DNA of 64,000 nucleotides from Pontibacter aquaedesilientis (GCF_014773225.1 NZ_JACXAJ010000013.1:1-64000), one strand, 5' to 3'. Counted from the first letter of the stretch, positions 1 through 8,583 are shown. Made by a program: numbers and translations. Notes: generated by a model from the sequence alone, not told the origin.

Positions 1-108
1 TTTACTACCTTCATACTGTGGCAGTAGGGGCAATTTACCTGGATAGTTATCTCGCACATAACTTCCTGTAAACACCCTTGCTGCCATACTTATTCCCGCA
101 TCATACAT
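1..108 (-). CDS. Possible 5' end of an unrecognised gene, cut by the window edge
   Basis: On the minus strand an open frame runs from an ATG at 108 to the left edge, 36 codons with no stop. An in-frame stop lies just upstream at 124-126. The residues are mixed and protein-like, including AARVFTGSYVRDNYPGK, while the plus-strand frames here carry stops. I do not recognise a family. It faces away from the barrel gene that begins at 132 and may be the gene or remnant that replaced that gene's 5' end. The frame is short enough to occur by chance, so confidence is low. Confidence 0.2.
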   Translation of the reverse strand, partial: MYDAGISMAARVFTGSYVRDNYPGKLPLLPQYEGSK

Positions 109-131
109 TGTAGACCACAACCGCTAAAAAG

Positions 132-704
132 TTGTATGTGGGGGTTATAGCCAGTACTGTAGGTTACAACCTAAAGTATGCTCATGAGCCAAAAGGCGGT
201 GATTTAAGGCCTGTTGTTACGCCATACCTTAAGTATAAGCTCAACAAGCGTTTCAGTGCGCAAGTAGGTATTTCTTATGACAATTATAAATTTGATGTGG
301 AGCAGATTTATGTAGAATCGCCTGAAAAGTTGGTTTACCTCAGAGATTTTAACCATACCAGGGGAGTGGCTATGCCTATCACAGTAAACTACACCCTCCT
401 TTACCCTTTCAGGAAACTAGAGCTTTATGGTACAGCTATGCTCACGCCTATTTTCAGTACATCAAGAGCCGAAAAATCTGAGCGGGCAGACGGGATTACA
501 ACAGTTACATACAAGGCCAAGACGTCTGGTATAAATACTTACCTTACTGTCGGAATTGGTTTTGGCTACCCTTTGAGCAATCGCTTTGATATCTATGGCA
601 ACTACTATCGCTACAACAGAAACTTCAATAATAAGCTAAGACCAAGAGATGAATATCCTTATCCGGGTTCTCTGGCAATAGGTATAAACTACAGGCTAAA
701 GTAA
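132..704 (+). CDS. Outer-membrane beta-barrel protein, N-terminus missing
   Basis: The 190 residues are almost entirely alternating amphipathic strands ending in an aromatic-rich final strand and a terminal -YRLK, as in PorT/OmpW-like barrels of Bacteroidota. The reading begins at a TTG with LYVGVIAST, which looks like the first barrel strand. No signal peptide precedes it, and the frame is closed by a stop at 111-113. Related Bacteroidota proteins often carry an N-terminal cytoplasmic or linker part before the barrel; here that part is absent. Without a signal peptide it could not be exported, so this may be a 5'-truncated pseudogene. A hairpin terminator follows at 726. Confidence 0.55.
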   Translation: MYVGVIASTVGYNLKYAHEPKGGDLRPVVTPYLKYKLNKRFSAQVGISYDNYKFDVEQIYVESPEKLVYLRDFNHTRGVAMPITVNYTLLYPFRKLELYGTAMLTPIFSTSRAEKSERADGITTVTYKAKTSGINTYLTVGIGFGYPLSNRFDIYGNYYRYNRNFNNKLRPRDEYPYPGSLAIGINYRLK

Positions 705-725
705 CTACATTAAACTCCTTCTAAA

Positions 726-754
726 ACCCACAGGTGCTATACCTGTGGGTTTTT
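726..754 (+). terminator. Rho-independent terminator after the barrel gene
   Basis: A perfect 10-bp stem, ACCCACAGGT with ACCTGTGGGT, closes a 5-nt loop (736-740) and is followed by a run of T. The two arms and loop contain the AGGT...TATACCT word that recurs across the window. Confidence 0.85.
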
Positions 755-872
755 GCTTGTACCTATACCTGTAACCCACGAAATCCCCGCAGACAAACCC
801 CACCTCACTTTAGTTCCACAAACTGGCACAATAATTGGCTTAGCGGAAGTATAAGCTAAAACCTATACTGCC

Positions 873-1592
873 ATGAAAAAGCTTCTACTTCCGTTTCTGT
901 TTGTGCTGTTGGCGCTGCCGGCTTTCGCACAACCCACCGTTGTGACCTTTACCACCCACCGGGGCGAACTCTTCCAGATGGCGCTGGATGGTCGTGTGAT
1001 CAACCGCTCGGCCTCCAACTTCGTGCGCATCACGCACCTGCGGCCCGGCAACCACTATGTCGAGTTCAGGATCAGAGGCCGCCATGGCGTGTACAGAACA
1101 GGTATAAATGCATTTGCCCGGGCCGGTTACGAAACGAACTACTCCGTGCGGGTATCCGGCCGGAAAGTAAGTCTGCAGGTGATCAGTGAAGTGCCGCTGG
1201 GCAGGCCGCCCGTTGTGGTCGTGCCACCGTCTCCCCGCTACCCCGACAGGTATGAGCCCGTTCCGCCGCGCTACGAAGAGCCAGCCAACGACTACTGCCG
1301 CAACCTGCTGGACCGCTACGACGTGGACCGCCTGATCGACGCCATGAAAGGCCGTGACTTCGAGAGTACCCGACTCACCATCGCCCGCGAGGCGGTGCGC
1401 AATGGCAGTATTCTGTCGGAGGACCTGCGCCGTGTGCTGCTAGGTTTCGAGTTTGAGAGCTCCCGCCTTGAGTTCGCCAAGTTCGCCTACGACAGCGTGT
1501 GCGACAAAGAGCGCTTTTACTACATCTACGACATCTTCAAGTTCGACCACCATGTGCGGGAGTTGGAGGAATATACCAGCCGGAGAAGATAG
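873..1592 (+). CDS. DUF4476 domain exported protein
   Basis: This 239-residue protein has a clear Sec signal peptide (residues 1-19, KKLLLPFLFVLLALPAFA then Q). A small beta-rich region (about 20-110) is followed by a Pro-rich linker (about 115-145) and a C-terminal helical domain (about 148-235). That last domain matches DUF4476: paired repeats ending in FEFESSRLEFAKFAYDSVCD and a following aromatic stretch YYIYDIFKF. It is predicted to be periplasmic or surface-exposed. DUF4476 has no established function. The start is the ATG directly before the signal peptide. It converges on the DUF4293 gene, with a shared terminator between them. Confidence 0.8.
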   Translation: MKKLLLPFLFVLLALPAFAQPTVVTFTTHRGELFQMALDGRVINRSASNFVRITHLRPGNHYVEFRIRGRHGVYRTGINAFARAGYETNYSVRVSGRKVSLQVISEVPLGRPPVVVVPPSPRYPDRYEPVPPRYEEPANDYCRNLLDRYDVDRLIDAMKGRDFESTRLTIAREAVRNGSILSEDLRRVLLGFEFESSRLEFAKFAYDSVCDKERFYYIYDIFKFDHHVRELEEYTSRRR

Positions 1593-1593
1593 A

Positions 1594-1636
1594 TAAGTTG
1601 AGGAGTTTGAGAGTTTGGGAGTTAGAGAGTTAAGAA
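1594..1636. repeat. Dispersed GTTGAGGAGTTTGAGAG-type repeat
   Basis: Purine-rich degenerate units of the type AGTTGAGGAGTTTGAGAG, GGGAGTTAGAGAGTT follow the DUF4476 stop. Related units occur at 28842-28868, 38801-38838 and 38928-38985, so this is a dispersed intergenic family. Confidence 0.5.
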
Positions 1637-1640
1637 ATAG

Positions 1641-1677
1641 AAAACGGCTTCTGTTTATCGCAGAAGCCGTTTTCTTT
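1641..1677. terminator. Bidirectional terminator between DUF4476 and DUF4293 genes
   Basis: A 13-bp perfect stem, AAAACGGCTTCTG with CAGAAGCCGTTTT, encloses a 7-nt loop. A-rich and T-rich flanks allow it to work for both converging genes. Confidence 0.85.
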
Positions 1678-1694
1678 TATGCTATACCTATACC

Positions 1695-2192
1695 TTATCG
1701 CAATCTATCGACAGACCTTACCAGGTCCTCATCTCTCTTGATGAAGCGATTGGCCAGTGCATTGAGCAGCAGCGCCAATATCGGCATGTAGAAGCCAGCT
1801 TCATAGGTGCCATCATTGCCTGAAGCCATCACATTGCCTACGTAGTTAGCATAGTAAAACGACGTGCCGAACAGCGCCACCAGCACCAAAGTGTTGATCA
1901 GGCCGAACTTCATCTGGTTAATGCGGCTCTTGTACTGGAAGATCTCATAAAGCGCTATACCTGCCGCTAAAATCGCGAGTATGGCAATAGCAATCGTGCT
2001 GGTGCCTGTCTGCGTGCCAGCCTGCGTTGCTTCGCCTTGTGCGTTCAGCGTCTGAAAAGTCAGGTCCCAGGCGGTCAGCACTACCTCTTCGCCAGACACG
2101 GCATCGACCTTAGACCAGAGCGGTAAAAACAACAACGACACCATCGCAATCACGATGAGCGCCAGAAATACGGTTTGAATTCTTTGTATCAT
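1695..2192 (-). CDS. DUF4293 family membrane protein
   Basis: This 165-residue protein begins MIQRIQTVFLALI and has four predicted membrane segments (about 5-25, 64-84, 94-114 and 132-150). The MIQRIQT start, a soluble loop after helix 1 and a C-terminal basic tail (RFIKRDEDLVRSVDRLR) match the Bacteroidota-specific DUF4293 family. Its function is unknown. It is divergent from the thiolase gene, with a promoter-like sequence in the shared gap. Confidence 0.85.
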   Translation of the reverse strand: MIQRIQTVFLALIVIAMVSLLFLPLWSKVDAVSGEEVVLTAWDLTFQTLNAQGEATQAGTQTGTSTIAIAILAILAAGIALYEIFQYKSRINQMKFGLINTLVLVALFGTSFYYANYVGNVMASGNDGTYEAGFYMPILALLLNALANRFIKRDEDLVRSVDRLR

Positions 2193-2222
2193 AAAGGGGT
2201 TAATTTAACTTGCAATGTGTTG

Positions 2223-2250
2223 CAAAATTAGACAAAGACCTGTAAAACAA
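2223..2250 (-). promoter_or_regulatory. Putative promoter of the DUF4293 gene
   Basis: Read on the minus strand, an exact -7 box TAATTTTG (2223-2230) lies 17 nt downstream of a TTG (2248-2250). The Bacteroidota consensus is TTG-N19-TAnnTTTG, so the spacer is two bases short. Confidence 0.4.
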
Positions 2251-2256
2251 AAATTG

Positions 2257-3456
2257 ATGAGCACAGCTTATATAATTGATATCGTTAGAACACCCGTTGG
2301 CAAGTTTACCGGAGCCCTTAGCAGCGTGCGCCCCGATGACATGGCAGCTCACATACTCAGGGAGTTAATGGCCCGCAATCCGCAGATAGACCCGAGCCTG
2401 ATCGAGGAAGTGGTGCTGGGCGCGGCTAACCAGGCCGGGGAGGACAACCGCAACGTGGCCCGTATGGCGCTTCTGTTGGCCGGGCTTCCGCACGAGATCG
2501 GTGGCGTGACCGTCAACCGCCTTTGCGCTTCCGGCTTACAGTCCATCATCGATGCGGGACGTGCCATTACCTGCGGCGACGGTGCCGTATACCTGGCGGG
2601 CGGCGTGGAGAGCATGACCCGTGCGCCTTTCGTAATGGCCAAAGCCGAGACCGCTTTCGCCCGTACCCCGGAAATCTATGACACCACCATTGGCTGGCGC
2701 TTCGTGAACGACAAGCTTTCGGCTATGCATTACCCCTATGCCATGGGCGAAACGGCCGAGAATGTGGCCGAGCGCTACGGTGTTTCACGTGAAGCGCAGG
2801 ACGAGTTTGCCCACAATTCGCAGCTCAAGTATAAAGCCGCAGCAGAAGCGGGCAAGTTTAAAGACGAGATTATACCTGTACCCGTTCCGCAGCGCAAGGG
2901 CGATCCCATCATCTTCGACACCGACGAGCACCCGCGCCTTTCTTCGGTAGAGAAACTGGGTACCTTGGGCGCAGCCTTCAAAAAAGGCGGTACCGTAACA
3001 GCTGGCAACGCCTCCGGTATAAACGACGGGGCAGCGGCTTCCATTATCGTGAGCGAGGAAATCGTAAAACGCTTCAACCTAAAACCGATGGCCCGCATTG
3101 TGTCGGCGGCAGTGGCAGGTGTGGAGCCAGCCTACATGGGTATGGGGCCAGTGCCCGCCACCTTGAAAGCGTTGAAGCGTGCAGGCCTTACCATCAATGA
3201 TATCAGTTTAGCTGAAGTGAACGAGGCATTCGCGGCACAGGCTATACCTTGCGTGCAGGAGCTCGGCATTAATCCGGAGATCGTGAACGTAAATGGCGGC
3301 TCTATCGCCATTGGGCACCCGCTCGGAGCCAGCGGTACCCGCATTTCGGCCACCCTGCTGCACGAGATGCAGCGCCGCGACAACGTGCGCTTTGGTCTGG
3401 CCACTATGTGCGTGGGCGTAGGACAGGGCGCAGCGGTAATCTACGAAAAGCTGTAG
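2257..3456 (+). CDS. Acetyl-CoA acyltransferase (thiolase, PaaJ/PcaF-like)
   Basis: This 399-residue thiolase cleaves a 3-ketoacyl-CoA with CoA. The nucleophilic Cys90 sits in NRLCASGLQ, the GHPLGASG histidine motif is near residue 355, and the second cysteine is in CVGVGQG near the C-terminus. The segment FDTTIGWRFVN-like (DTTIGWRFVNDK here) together with GEDNRNVARM and MGMGPVPAT resembles 3-oxoadipyl-CoA / 3-oxo-5,6-dehydrosuberyl-CoA thiolases (PaaJ, PcaF). No phenylacetate or adipate genes are nearby, so the substrate stays open. An upstream in-frame ATG at 2215 exists, but MSTAYIIDIVRTPVG at 2257 is the family start. It is followed 7 bp later by truA. Confidence 0.88.
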   Translation: MSTAYIIDIVRTPVGKFTGALSSVRPDDMAAHILRELMARNPQIDPSLIEEVVLGAANQAGEDNRNVARMALLLAGLPHEIGGVTVNRLCASGLQSIIDAGRAITCGDGAVYLAGGVESMTRAPFVMAKAETAFARTPEIYDTTIGWRFVNDKLSAMHYPYAMGETAENVAERYGVSREAQDEFAHNSQLKYKAAAEAGKFKDEIIPVPVPQRKGDPIIFDTDEHPRLSSVEKLGTLGAAFKKGGTVTAGNASGINDGAAASIIVSEEIVKRFNLKPMARIVSAAVAGVEPAYMGMGPVPATLKALKRAGLTINDISLAEVNEAFAAQAIPCVQELGINPEIVNVNGGSIAIGHPLGASGTRISATLLHEMQRRDNVRFGLATMCVGVGQGAAVIYEKL

Positions 3457-3463
3457 AGCCTGC

Positions 3464-4231
3464 ATGCGCTACTTTTTAGAAATAGCTTACGACGGCACAC
3501 GTTTTCATGGCTGGCAGGTGCAGCCCAACGCACTCTCGGTACAAGAGGTGCTCGACGATTGCCTGAGCAAGGTGCTGCGGCAACCAATTAGCTCAACGGG
3601 CAGTGGCCGCACCGACACGGGCGTACATGCGAGTCAGCAGTTTGTGCACTTTGATGTAGACCAGGAGCTGGACCCGGAGCACATGGTTTACCGTTTCAAC
3701 CGCCTGCTGCCAGACGACGTGGTGGCGAAGAACCTATACCTTGTCACCGACGAGGCACACGCCCGCTTCGACGCTTTTGAGCGCACTTACCACTATCACA
3801 TTGCCTTAGCCAAAAACCCCTTCAAAAGATACTACGCCACCTACCTGCCACGCTCCGTGGATGTGGAGAAGATGAATGAGGCGGCCGCTGTTTTGCTTCG
3901 TTACGAGGATTTTACGACCTTTAGCAAAGTCAAGGGCGACACCAAGCACTACCGTTGCAACATCTACGAGGCGGTATGGCGACAGCAAGGCGACGAGCTG
4001 CTTTTTACCATCCGGGCAAACCGCTTTCTGAGAGGCATGGTGCGATTGGTGGTTGGCACGTTGCTGGATGTGGGCCGTGGCAAACTCTCCGTCGCTGATT
4101 TTGAGCGAATCATTGCCAGCCAGGACCGCAGCAAGGCCAGCGGGGCAGCGCCTTCCGAGGGACTATACCTGGCCAAGGTGGCCTACCCGGAACATATTTT
4201 CAAGACATCACCCAAAACAAACCCTTTATAG
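3464..4231 (+). CDS. truA: tRNA pseudouridine synthase A
   Basis: This enzyme converts U38-U40 in the tRNA anticodon stem to pseudouridine. The 255-residue protein starts MRYFLEIAYDGTRFHGWQ and carries the catalytic Asp51 in GSGRTDTGVHA. Further TruA motifs are FHARF-type (AHARFDAFERTYHYHI) and FLRGMVR near residue 190. It sits between the thiolase gene (7-bp gap) and the gamma-synthase gene (1-bp gap), so the three are probably co-transcribed. Confidence 0.95.
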   Translation: MRYFLEIAYDGTRFHGWQVQPNALSVQEVLDDCLSKVLRQPISSTGSGRTDTGVHASQQFVHFDVDQELDPEHMVYRFNRLLPDDVVAKNLYLVTDEAHARFDAFERTYHYHIALAKNPFKRYYATYLPRSVDVEKMNEAAAVLLRYEDFTTFSKVKGDTKHYRCNIYEAVWRQQGDELLFTIRANRFLRGMVRLVVGTLLDVGRGKLSVADFERIIASQDRSKASGAAPSEGLYLAKVAYPEHIFKTSPKTNPL

Positions 4232-4232
4232 C

Positions 4233-5540
4233 ATGCAATTACCAGAAGACCAGAACGGTCCCCATCTTAACGGCAAACACCTTCGCCCCGAAAGCTTAAT
4301 GATGAGCTACGGGTATAACCCCGAGTGGTCAGAAATGGCCGTGAAGGCGCCAATTTATCAAACTTCTACCTTCGTTTTCAAAAATGCGGAAGAAGGAAAG
4401 GCTTTTTTTGAACTAGCGTATGGCTTGCGCGAGAAGCACGCCGAAGAGCAGCTTGGTCTCATCTACAGCCGCCTCAACAACCCCGATTTGGAGATTCTGG
4501 AAAACCGACTCCGCTTCTGGGACGGGGCCGATGAAGCAGCGGTGTTTGCCAGCGGTATGGCCGCTATCAGTACCACCCTTTTAGCCTTGCTCAAGCCGGG
4601 CGACCTGATCCTGCACAGCGAGCCCATCTATGGCGGATCTGATTACTACATCAAGAACATTCTGCCGAAGTTCGGCGTGAAGAGCATGGGCTTCCGTGCC
4701 AATACCCCAATAGAGGAGGTAGAGCAAATGCTCGAGGCATCTGGTATGGCCGACAAACTGGCGATGGTATACCTCGAAACCCCAGCTAACCCGACTAACC
4801 ATTTGGTCGACATCGAGGCTTGCGCGGCCATGGCTAGGAAGCACTCTACTAGTGACAAAAAGGTAGTGGTTGCAGTAGACAATACCTTCCTCGGCCCTGT
4901 GTTCTCGCACCCGCTCAAGCATGGTGCTGATCTCGTATTATATTCCGCTACCAAATACATCGGCGGTCACTCCGACCTGATAGCAGGTGCCTGTGCCGGT
5001 CCAGCTGATTTGATGAAGCAGATAAAAGGCATGCGGACGTTTATGGGCTCCATGGCGAGTCCGTGGACTGGCTGGATGCTGATGCGCAGCTTGGAGACGC
5101 TGAAAATCCGCATGGAGTGTCAGGCTCGTGGGGCCGAAGTAGTGGCTGAATACCTGAAAGAGCACCCGAAAGTGGACCAGATCTACTTCTTGGGCTACCT
5201 GCAGGACAATCCGCAGCAGCAGGCCATATATGACAAACAGTGCAAAGCGGCGGGCTCCATGATCTCTTTCGACATAAAAGGAGGCGAGAAAGAGGCCTTT
5301 ACGTTCCTTAATAACCTGAAGCTGATTAAGCTGGCCGTAAGCTTGGGTGGCACCGAGTCGTTGGCTGAGCACCCTGCCTCCATGACCCACTCCGACATCT
5401 GCCTGGCCGACCGTGCCGTGATGGGAATAGGTGAAGGCATGATCCGTATTTCGGTAGGGGTAGAGCACCCGGAGGATATTATCTCCGACATCGCACAGGC
5501 ACTTGAAAAAGTAGCCGTACCTGTGGAAGCGGAGGTATAG
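4233..5540 (+). CDS. Cys/Met metabolism PLP-dependent enzyme (cystathionine gamma-synthase family)
   Basis: This 435-residue fold-type I PLP enzyme belongs to the group of cystathionine gamma-synthase, gamma-lyase and methionine gamma-lyase. Lys241 in LVLYSATKYIGGHSD is the PLP lysine. Other family motifs are YSRLNNPDLEILE, FASGMAAIST, ETPANPT and the late SLGGTESLAEHPASMTH. It probably acts in sulfur amino-acid metabolism, but the exact reaction cannot be fixed from sequence alone. The ORF stays open well into truA, yet MQLPEDQNGPHLNGKHLRPE at 4233, one base after the truA stop, is the sensible start. A strong terminator follows. Confidence 0.87.
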   Translation: MQLPEDQNGPHLNGKHLRPESLMMSYGYNPEWSEMAVKAPIYQTSTFVFKNAEEGKAFFELAYGLREKHAEEQLGLIYSRLNNPDLEILENRLRFWDGADEAAVFASGMAAISTTLLALLKPGDLILHSEPIYGGSDYYIKNILPKFGVKSMGFRANTPIEEVEQMLEASGMADKLAMVYLETPANPTNHLVDIEACAAMARKHSTSDKKVVVAVDNTFLGPVFSHPLKHGADLVLYSATKYIGGHSDLIAGACAGPADLMKQIKGMRTFMGSMASPWTGWMLMRSLETLKIRMECQARGAEVVAEYLKEHPKVDQIYFLGYLQDNPQQQAIYDKQCKAAGSMISFDIKGGEKEAFTFLNNLKLIKLAVSLGGTESLAEHPASMTHSDICLADRAVMGIGEGMIRISVGVEHPEDIISDIAQALEKVAVPVEAEV

Positions 5541-5560
5541 GTATAAAACTTACTCTGATC

Positions 5561-5596
5561 AAAGCCCTCCTCTGTAAAACAGGGGAGGGCTTTTTT
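5561..5596 (+). terminator. Terminator of the thiolase-truA-PLP enzyme run
   Basis: AAAGCCCTCCTCTG pairs with CAGGGGAGGGCTTT (one unpaired base) and is followed by six T. Confidence 0.85.
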
Positions 5597-6160
5597 ATGG
5601 CTTTGGGGTTGCTGTTGTTTTAGCAGGAAATCCCGAAATTCCTGACGCAAAAACCATTAACTTTGCAGGCGGTTAGGTATAAGCTGTTATATAGTAAGTT
5701 TGCTGTTTATACTGAAGTTTAGGCTATACCGCAAGTTTAGCGACAGCGCAACTTGTGGTTAGATATGAGGCCAGTTTGCAACTGGCGTAACGGGTGCTGC
5801 AGGTATAGCAACCTGTGTTGCTTTGTAGCTTCGCCTGTGCGGCGGGCACTCACTTTTTGTCTTGACACAAAAAGTAAGCAAAAAAGTCAAGACTCCCCAA
5901 ACTCGCTGACCGCTCAAACAGTGGGTAGTCAGTTTGTGCACCTGGCACTGCTGTCTGTTTCATAGCTTCAGTGCGAGTTACTCTTGCAATGCGTGCCAGT
6001 GGTATGTTCAGACAGAGGCTAAAACTACAACGCTTACATGTGTGCATGGTTAGCGGCTGTAAATTCCCCTCCTTGGATAAGGAGGGGTTAGGGGTGGTTG
6101 GACCCGGTATATGCAAGAATCCTGTAAATCTTTGAATCCTGAGAATCCTGATTCAGACTA
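5597..6160. repeat. Gene-free stretch with a cluster of dispersed repeat fragments
   Basis: No credible gene is seen in this 600-bp gap. It holds several pieces that resemble repeats common between Bacteroidota genes: an imperfect hairpin around 5853-5892 built on TTTTTGTCTTGACACAAAAAG, a CCCCTCCTTGGATAAGGAGGGG palindrome followed by TTAGGGGTGGTTGG (about 6066-6102), and AATCCTGAGAATCCTGATTC (about 6133-6155). The AGGTATA word occurs several times. The small ORFs on both strands here have no protein-like features. Confidence 0.5.
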
Positions 6161-6212
6161 AATAGGAAGTGCAGGCAGAACCCCTGAAACAAACAAAACG
6201 AGAACAACAAAC

Positions 6213-7982
6213 TTGGAAGATAAACCACAAAATACAGGCAAGGTATTCGATGCGGACGTCATTCGGCGGCTCTTCACCTTTGTGAAGCCCTACCTGAAGA
6301 CGTTCTATTTCATCGTGTTCCTGACCTTTGCCTCGGCCATATTGGCTGCCGTTCGCCCGTTCCTTATTCAGTATACCGTTGACAACGAAATCCTGCAGAA
6401 CGACTGGGAAGGGCTGAACAAGATGTTCGTAATCCTGGCGGTGCTCTTGGTGGTACATGCCATCGTGCAGTACCTGCATACCTATTTTGCGGGTTGGCTC
6501 GGGCAGCATGTCGTGCGCGACATCCGGGTGCAGCTTTATCGCCACATTCTTAACCTCCGCCTCAAGTTCTTCGACCGCACGCCCATCGGCACGCTCGTGA
6601 CCCGCAACGTGTCCGACGTGGAGACGCTGTCTGATGTGTTCAGCGAGGGTTTGGCGGCCATGATCGGTGATGTGCTGCAACTGGCCTTCATCCTTGGCTT
6701 CATGTTCTACATCGATTGGGAGTTGGCACTGGTCAGTTTGTCTACTTTCCCGATCATGCTCATCAGTACGTACATTTTCAAGGAGAAAATCAAAGATACC
6801 TTTCAGGATGTGCGCACAGCTGTCGCCAGGCTCAACTCTTTTGTGCAGGAGCATATCACGGGCATGAGCATCGTGCAGATCTTCAACAACGAGAAGCGCG
6901 AGATGGAGAAGTTCAAGGAGATCAACAAGGAGCACACCCGCGCCAACGTGCGTTCTGTGCTCTACTACTCCGTTTATTTCCCTGTGGCTGAGATTATCGG
7001 TGCGGCGGGTCTGGGGCTACTGGTATGGTATGGTGCCCACGGCGTGATAGACGATGACGTGTCGCTGGGTACGCTGATGGCCTTTATCCTTTATATCCAG
7101 ATGTTCTTCCGCCCGATCCGCATGATTGCCGACCGTTTCAACACCCTGCAGCTGGGCGTGGTGAGCACCGAGCGCCTCATGCGCCTGCTCGACAGCAAGG
7201 AGATGATCCCGGACAACGGCGACTATAAACCCGAGAAGATCAAGGGCAATGTGAGTTTCAAGGATGTGTGGTTTGCTTACAAAGACGAGGACTGGGTGCT
7301 GCGCAACATCTCACTGGATGTGAAGGCAGGTGAATCAGTGGCGTTTGTGGGGGCCACGGGTGCCGGCAAAACCTCGGTTATCAACCTGCTCAACCGCTTC
7401 TATGAGATCAACAGCGGCCAGATTCTGATTGACGGCCACGACATCAAAGAATACGACTTGAGCGTGCTGCGTCATCACATCGGGTTGGTACTGCAGGATG
7501 TCTTCCTCTTCTCAGGCTCCATCGCCGACAACATCAGCCTGGGCAACAAAGCTATAACCGAAGAGCAGATGTGGCATGCCGCTGATTTGGTGGGCGCCCG
7601 CAAGTTTATCGAGCGACTGCCGGGCGGTTTGCACTATCAGGTAATGGAGCGAGGGGCAACGCTTTCGGTGGGCCAGCGGCAGTTGATTTCTTTTGTGCGG
7701 GCCATGGTCTATAACCCCGAGATTATCATCCTGGACGAGGCCACCTCCAGCGTCGACTCCGAAACCGAGGAACTGATACAGTATGCCATCGACCAGCTCA
7801 TGCACGGGCGTACGTCCATCGTCATCGCCCACCGTCTGTCTACCATCCAGAAGGCAGACAAGATTATCGTGATGGACCGAGGCGAGATAAAAGAAATGGG
7901 TAACCACGAGGAGTTACTGCGCCACAACGGTTACTATGCCCAACTCTACCACATGCAGTACAAAAACATGATTGATTTATGA
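6213..7982 (+). CDS. ABC exporter half-transporter, MdlB/YheH-like subunit
   Basis: This 589-residue protein fuses a six-helix type-I exporter membrane domain (about 20-310) to an ATPase domain (about 340-580). The ATPase has Walker A G380-T387 (GATGAGKT), a divergent signature LSVGQ (484-488), and Walker B IIILDE with a normal catalytic Glu509, then the H-loop IVIAHRLST. The combination of LSVGQ with LDEAT is that of the MdlB/YheH-type subunit of heterodimeric exporters. Its likely partner, with the complementary motifs, is the convergent gene at 10607-12391. The start is a TTG at 6213, and no earlier start is convincing. Its stop overlaps the next ATG (ATGA), so the two genes are coupled. 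Confidence 0.88.
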   Translation: MEDKPQNTGKVFDADVIRRLFTFVKPYLKTFYFIVFLTFASAILAAVRPFLIQYTVDNEILQNDWEGLNKMFVILAVLLVVHAIVQYLHTYFAGWLGQHVVRDIRVQLYRHILNLRLKFFDRTPIGTLVTRNVSDVETLSDVFSEGLAAMIGDVLQLAFILGFMFYIDWELALVSLSTFPIMLISTYIFKEKIKDTFQDVRTAVARLNSFVQEHITGMSIVQIFNNEKREMEKFKEINKEHTRANVRSVLYYSVYFPVAEIIGAAGLGLLVWYGAHGVIDDDVSLGTLMAFILYIQMFFRPIRMIADRFNTLQLGVVSTERLMRLLDSKEMIPDNGDYKPEKIKGNVSFKDVWFAYKDEDWVLRNISLDVKAGESVAFVGATGAGKTSVINLLNRFYEINSGQILIDGHDIKEYDLSVLRHHIGLVLQDVFLFSGSIADNISLGNKAITEEQMWHAADLVGARKFIERLPGGLHYQVMERGATLSVGQRQLISFVRAMVYNPEIIILDEATSSVDSETEELIQYAIDQLMHGRTSIVIAHRLSTIQKADKIIVMDRGEIKEMGNHEELLRHNGYYAQLYHMQYKNMIDL

Positions 7983-8500
7983 ACAGGAAATTCTTGTTGG
8001 TGATGGTGATTCTATCCATCATTGTGGGTGCTTTTTACGCCTATCTGGGTGGTTTCAGTTCAGCCAAAGTTTCGGAAGTGGACTCACAGCAACTCTTCGT
8101 GGCAGGCCGGGCTTTCAAAGGCGCTGTAACGGACAACCTCATCAACGACTCATTTAGAAGGGCGGCCGAGGTGCTCGACAAGAAGGAGCTGGAAGGTATG
8201 CTGGGCAACATCTATTACAACAACCCCGAAGACAGAGGCGACAGCATTCATGCCTTTATCGGGGTGGTTATACCTGACAGCGCCGTCCAACTGCCTGCCG
8301 ACTATGAGTTGCGGGTCGTGCCGGCTGGCCGCCGTGCCTTGCGGAGCGAAGTAAATGCGCACTACATGCTGGCCCCCAACAAACTCTACGAAGCCATTTT
8401 TGATTACGCTAAGGAGAAGAACCTGGGGTTGGAGACTTTCTATGTGGAATGGTTTCCCGAAGACCACCAGGGTATAGTGGAGGTTCCGATAAAGGAGTAG
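7979..8500 (+). CDS. Membrane-anchored GyrI-like domain protein
   Basis: This 173-residue protein has one N-terminal membrane segment (about 4-24) followed by an extracytoplasmic domain. The second half (ELRVVPAGRRALRSEVNAH, LYEAIFDYAKEKNL, ETFYVEWF and a final VEVPIKE) resembles the GyrI-like/SOUL-type small-molecule binding fold, where substrate-binding strands end in -I-x-IP. The assignment comes from pattern only. It overlaps the exporter stop by four bases, so a role alongside that transporter, such as ligand sensing or capture, is an inference. Confidence 0.6.
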   Translation: MNRKFLLVMVILSIIVGAFYAYLGGFSSAKVSEVDSQQLFVAGRAFKGAVTDNLINDSFRRAAEVLDKKELEGMLGNIYYNNPEDRGDSIHAFIGVVIPDSAVQLPADYELRVVPAGRRALRSEVNAHYMLAPNKLYEAIFDYAKEKNLGLETFYVEWFPEDHQGIVEVPIKE

Positions 8501-8530
8501 TTGCAGGTATAGATTATCTCTCTATATTTG
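8501..8530 (+). promoter_or_regulatory. Promoter of the TetR gene, exact Bacteroidota consensus
   Basis: TTG at 8501-8503, a 19-nt spacer and TATATTTG at 8523-8530 give a perfect TTG-N19-TAnnTTTG match. It begins one base after the preceding stop codon. The spacer contains AGGTATAG. Confidence 0.7.
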
Positions 8531-8583
8531 GCGAAAGGGGAGCGGCCATACCTTTCCCCGTGGAACGATAGCAAAATAGCAAA

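Noticed and set aside
5753-5965. 70-codon plus-strand and 60-codon minus-strand frames in the 5.6-6.2 kb gap
   Set aside because: They overlap repeat fragments and show no signal peptide, domain or sensible start context.
6153-6935. 260-codon minus-strand frame opposite the first ABC exporter
   Set aside because: It is rich in His, Glu and Gln as expected for an antisense shadow and has no start region or domain of its own.
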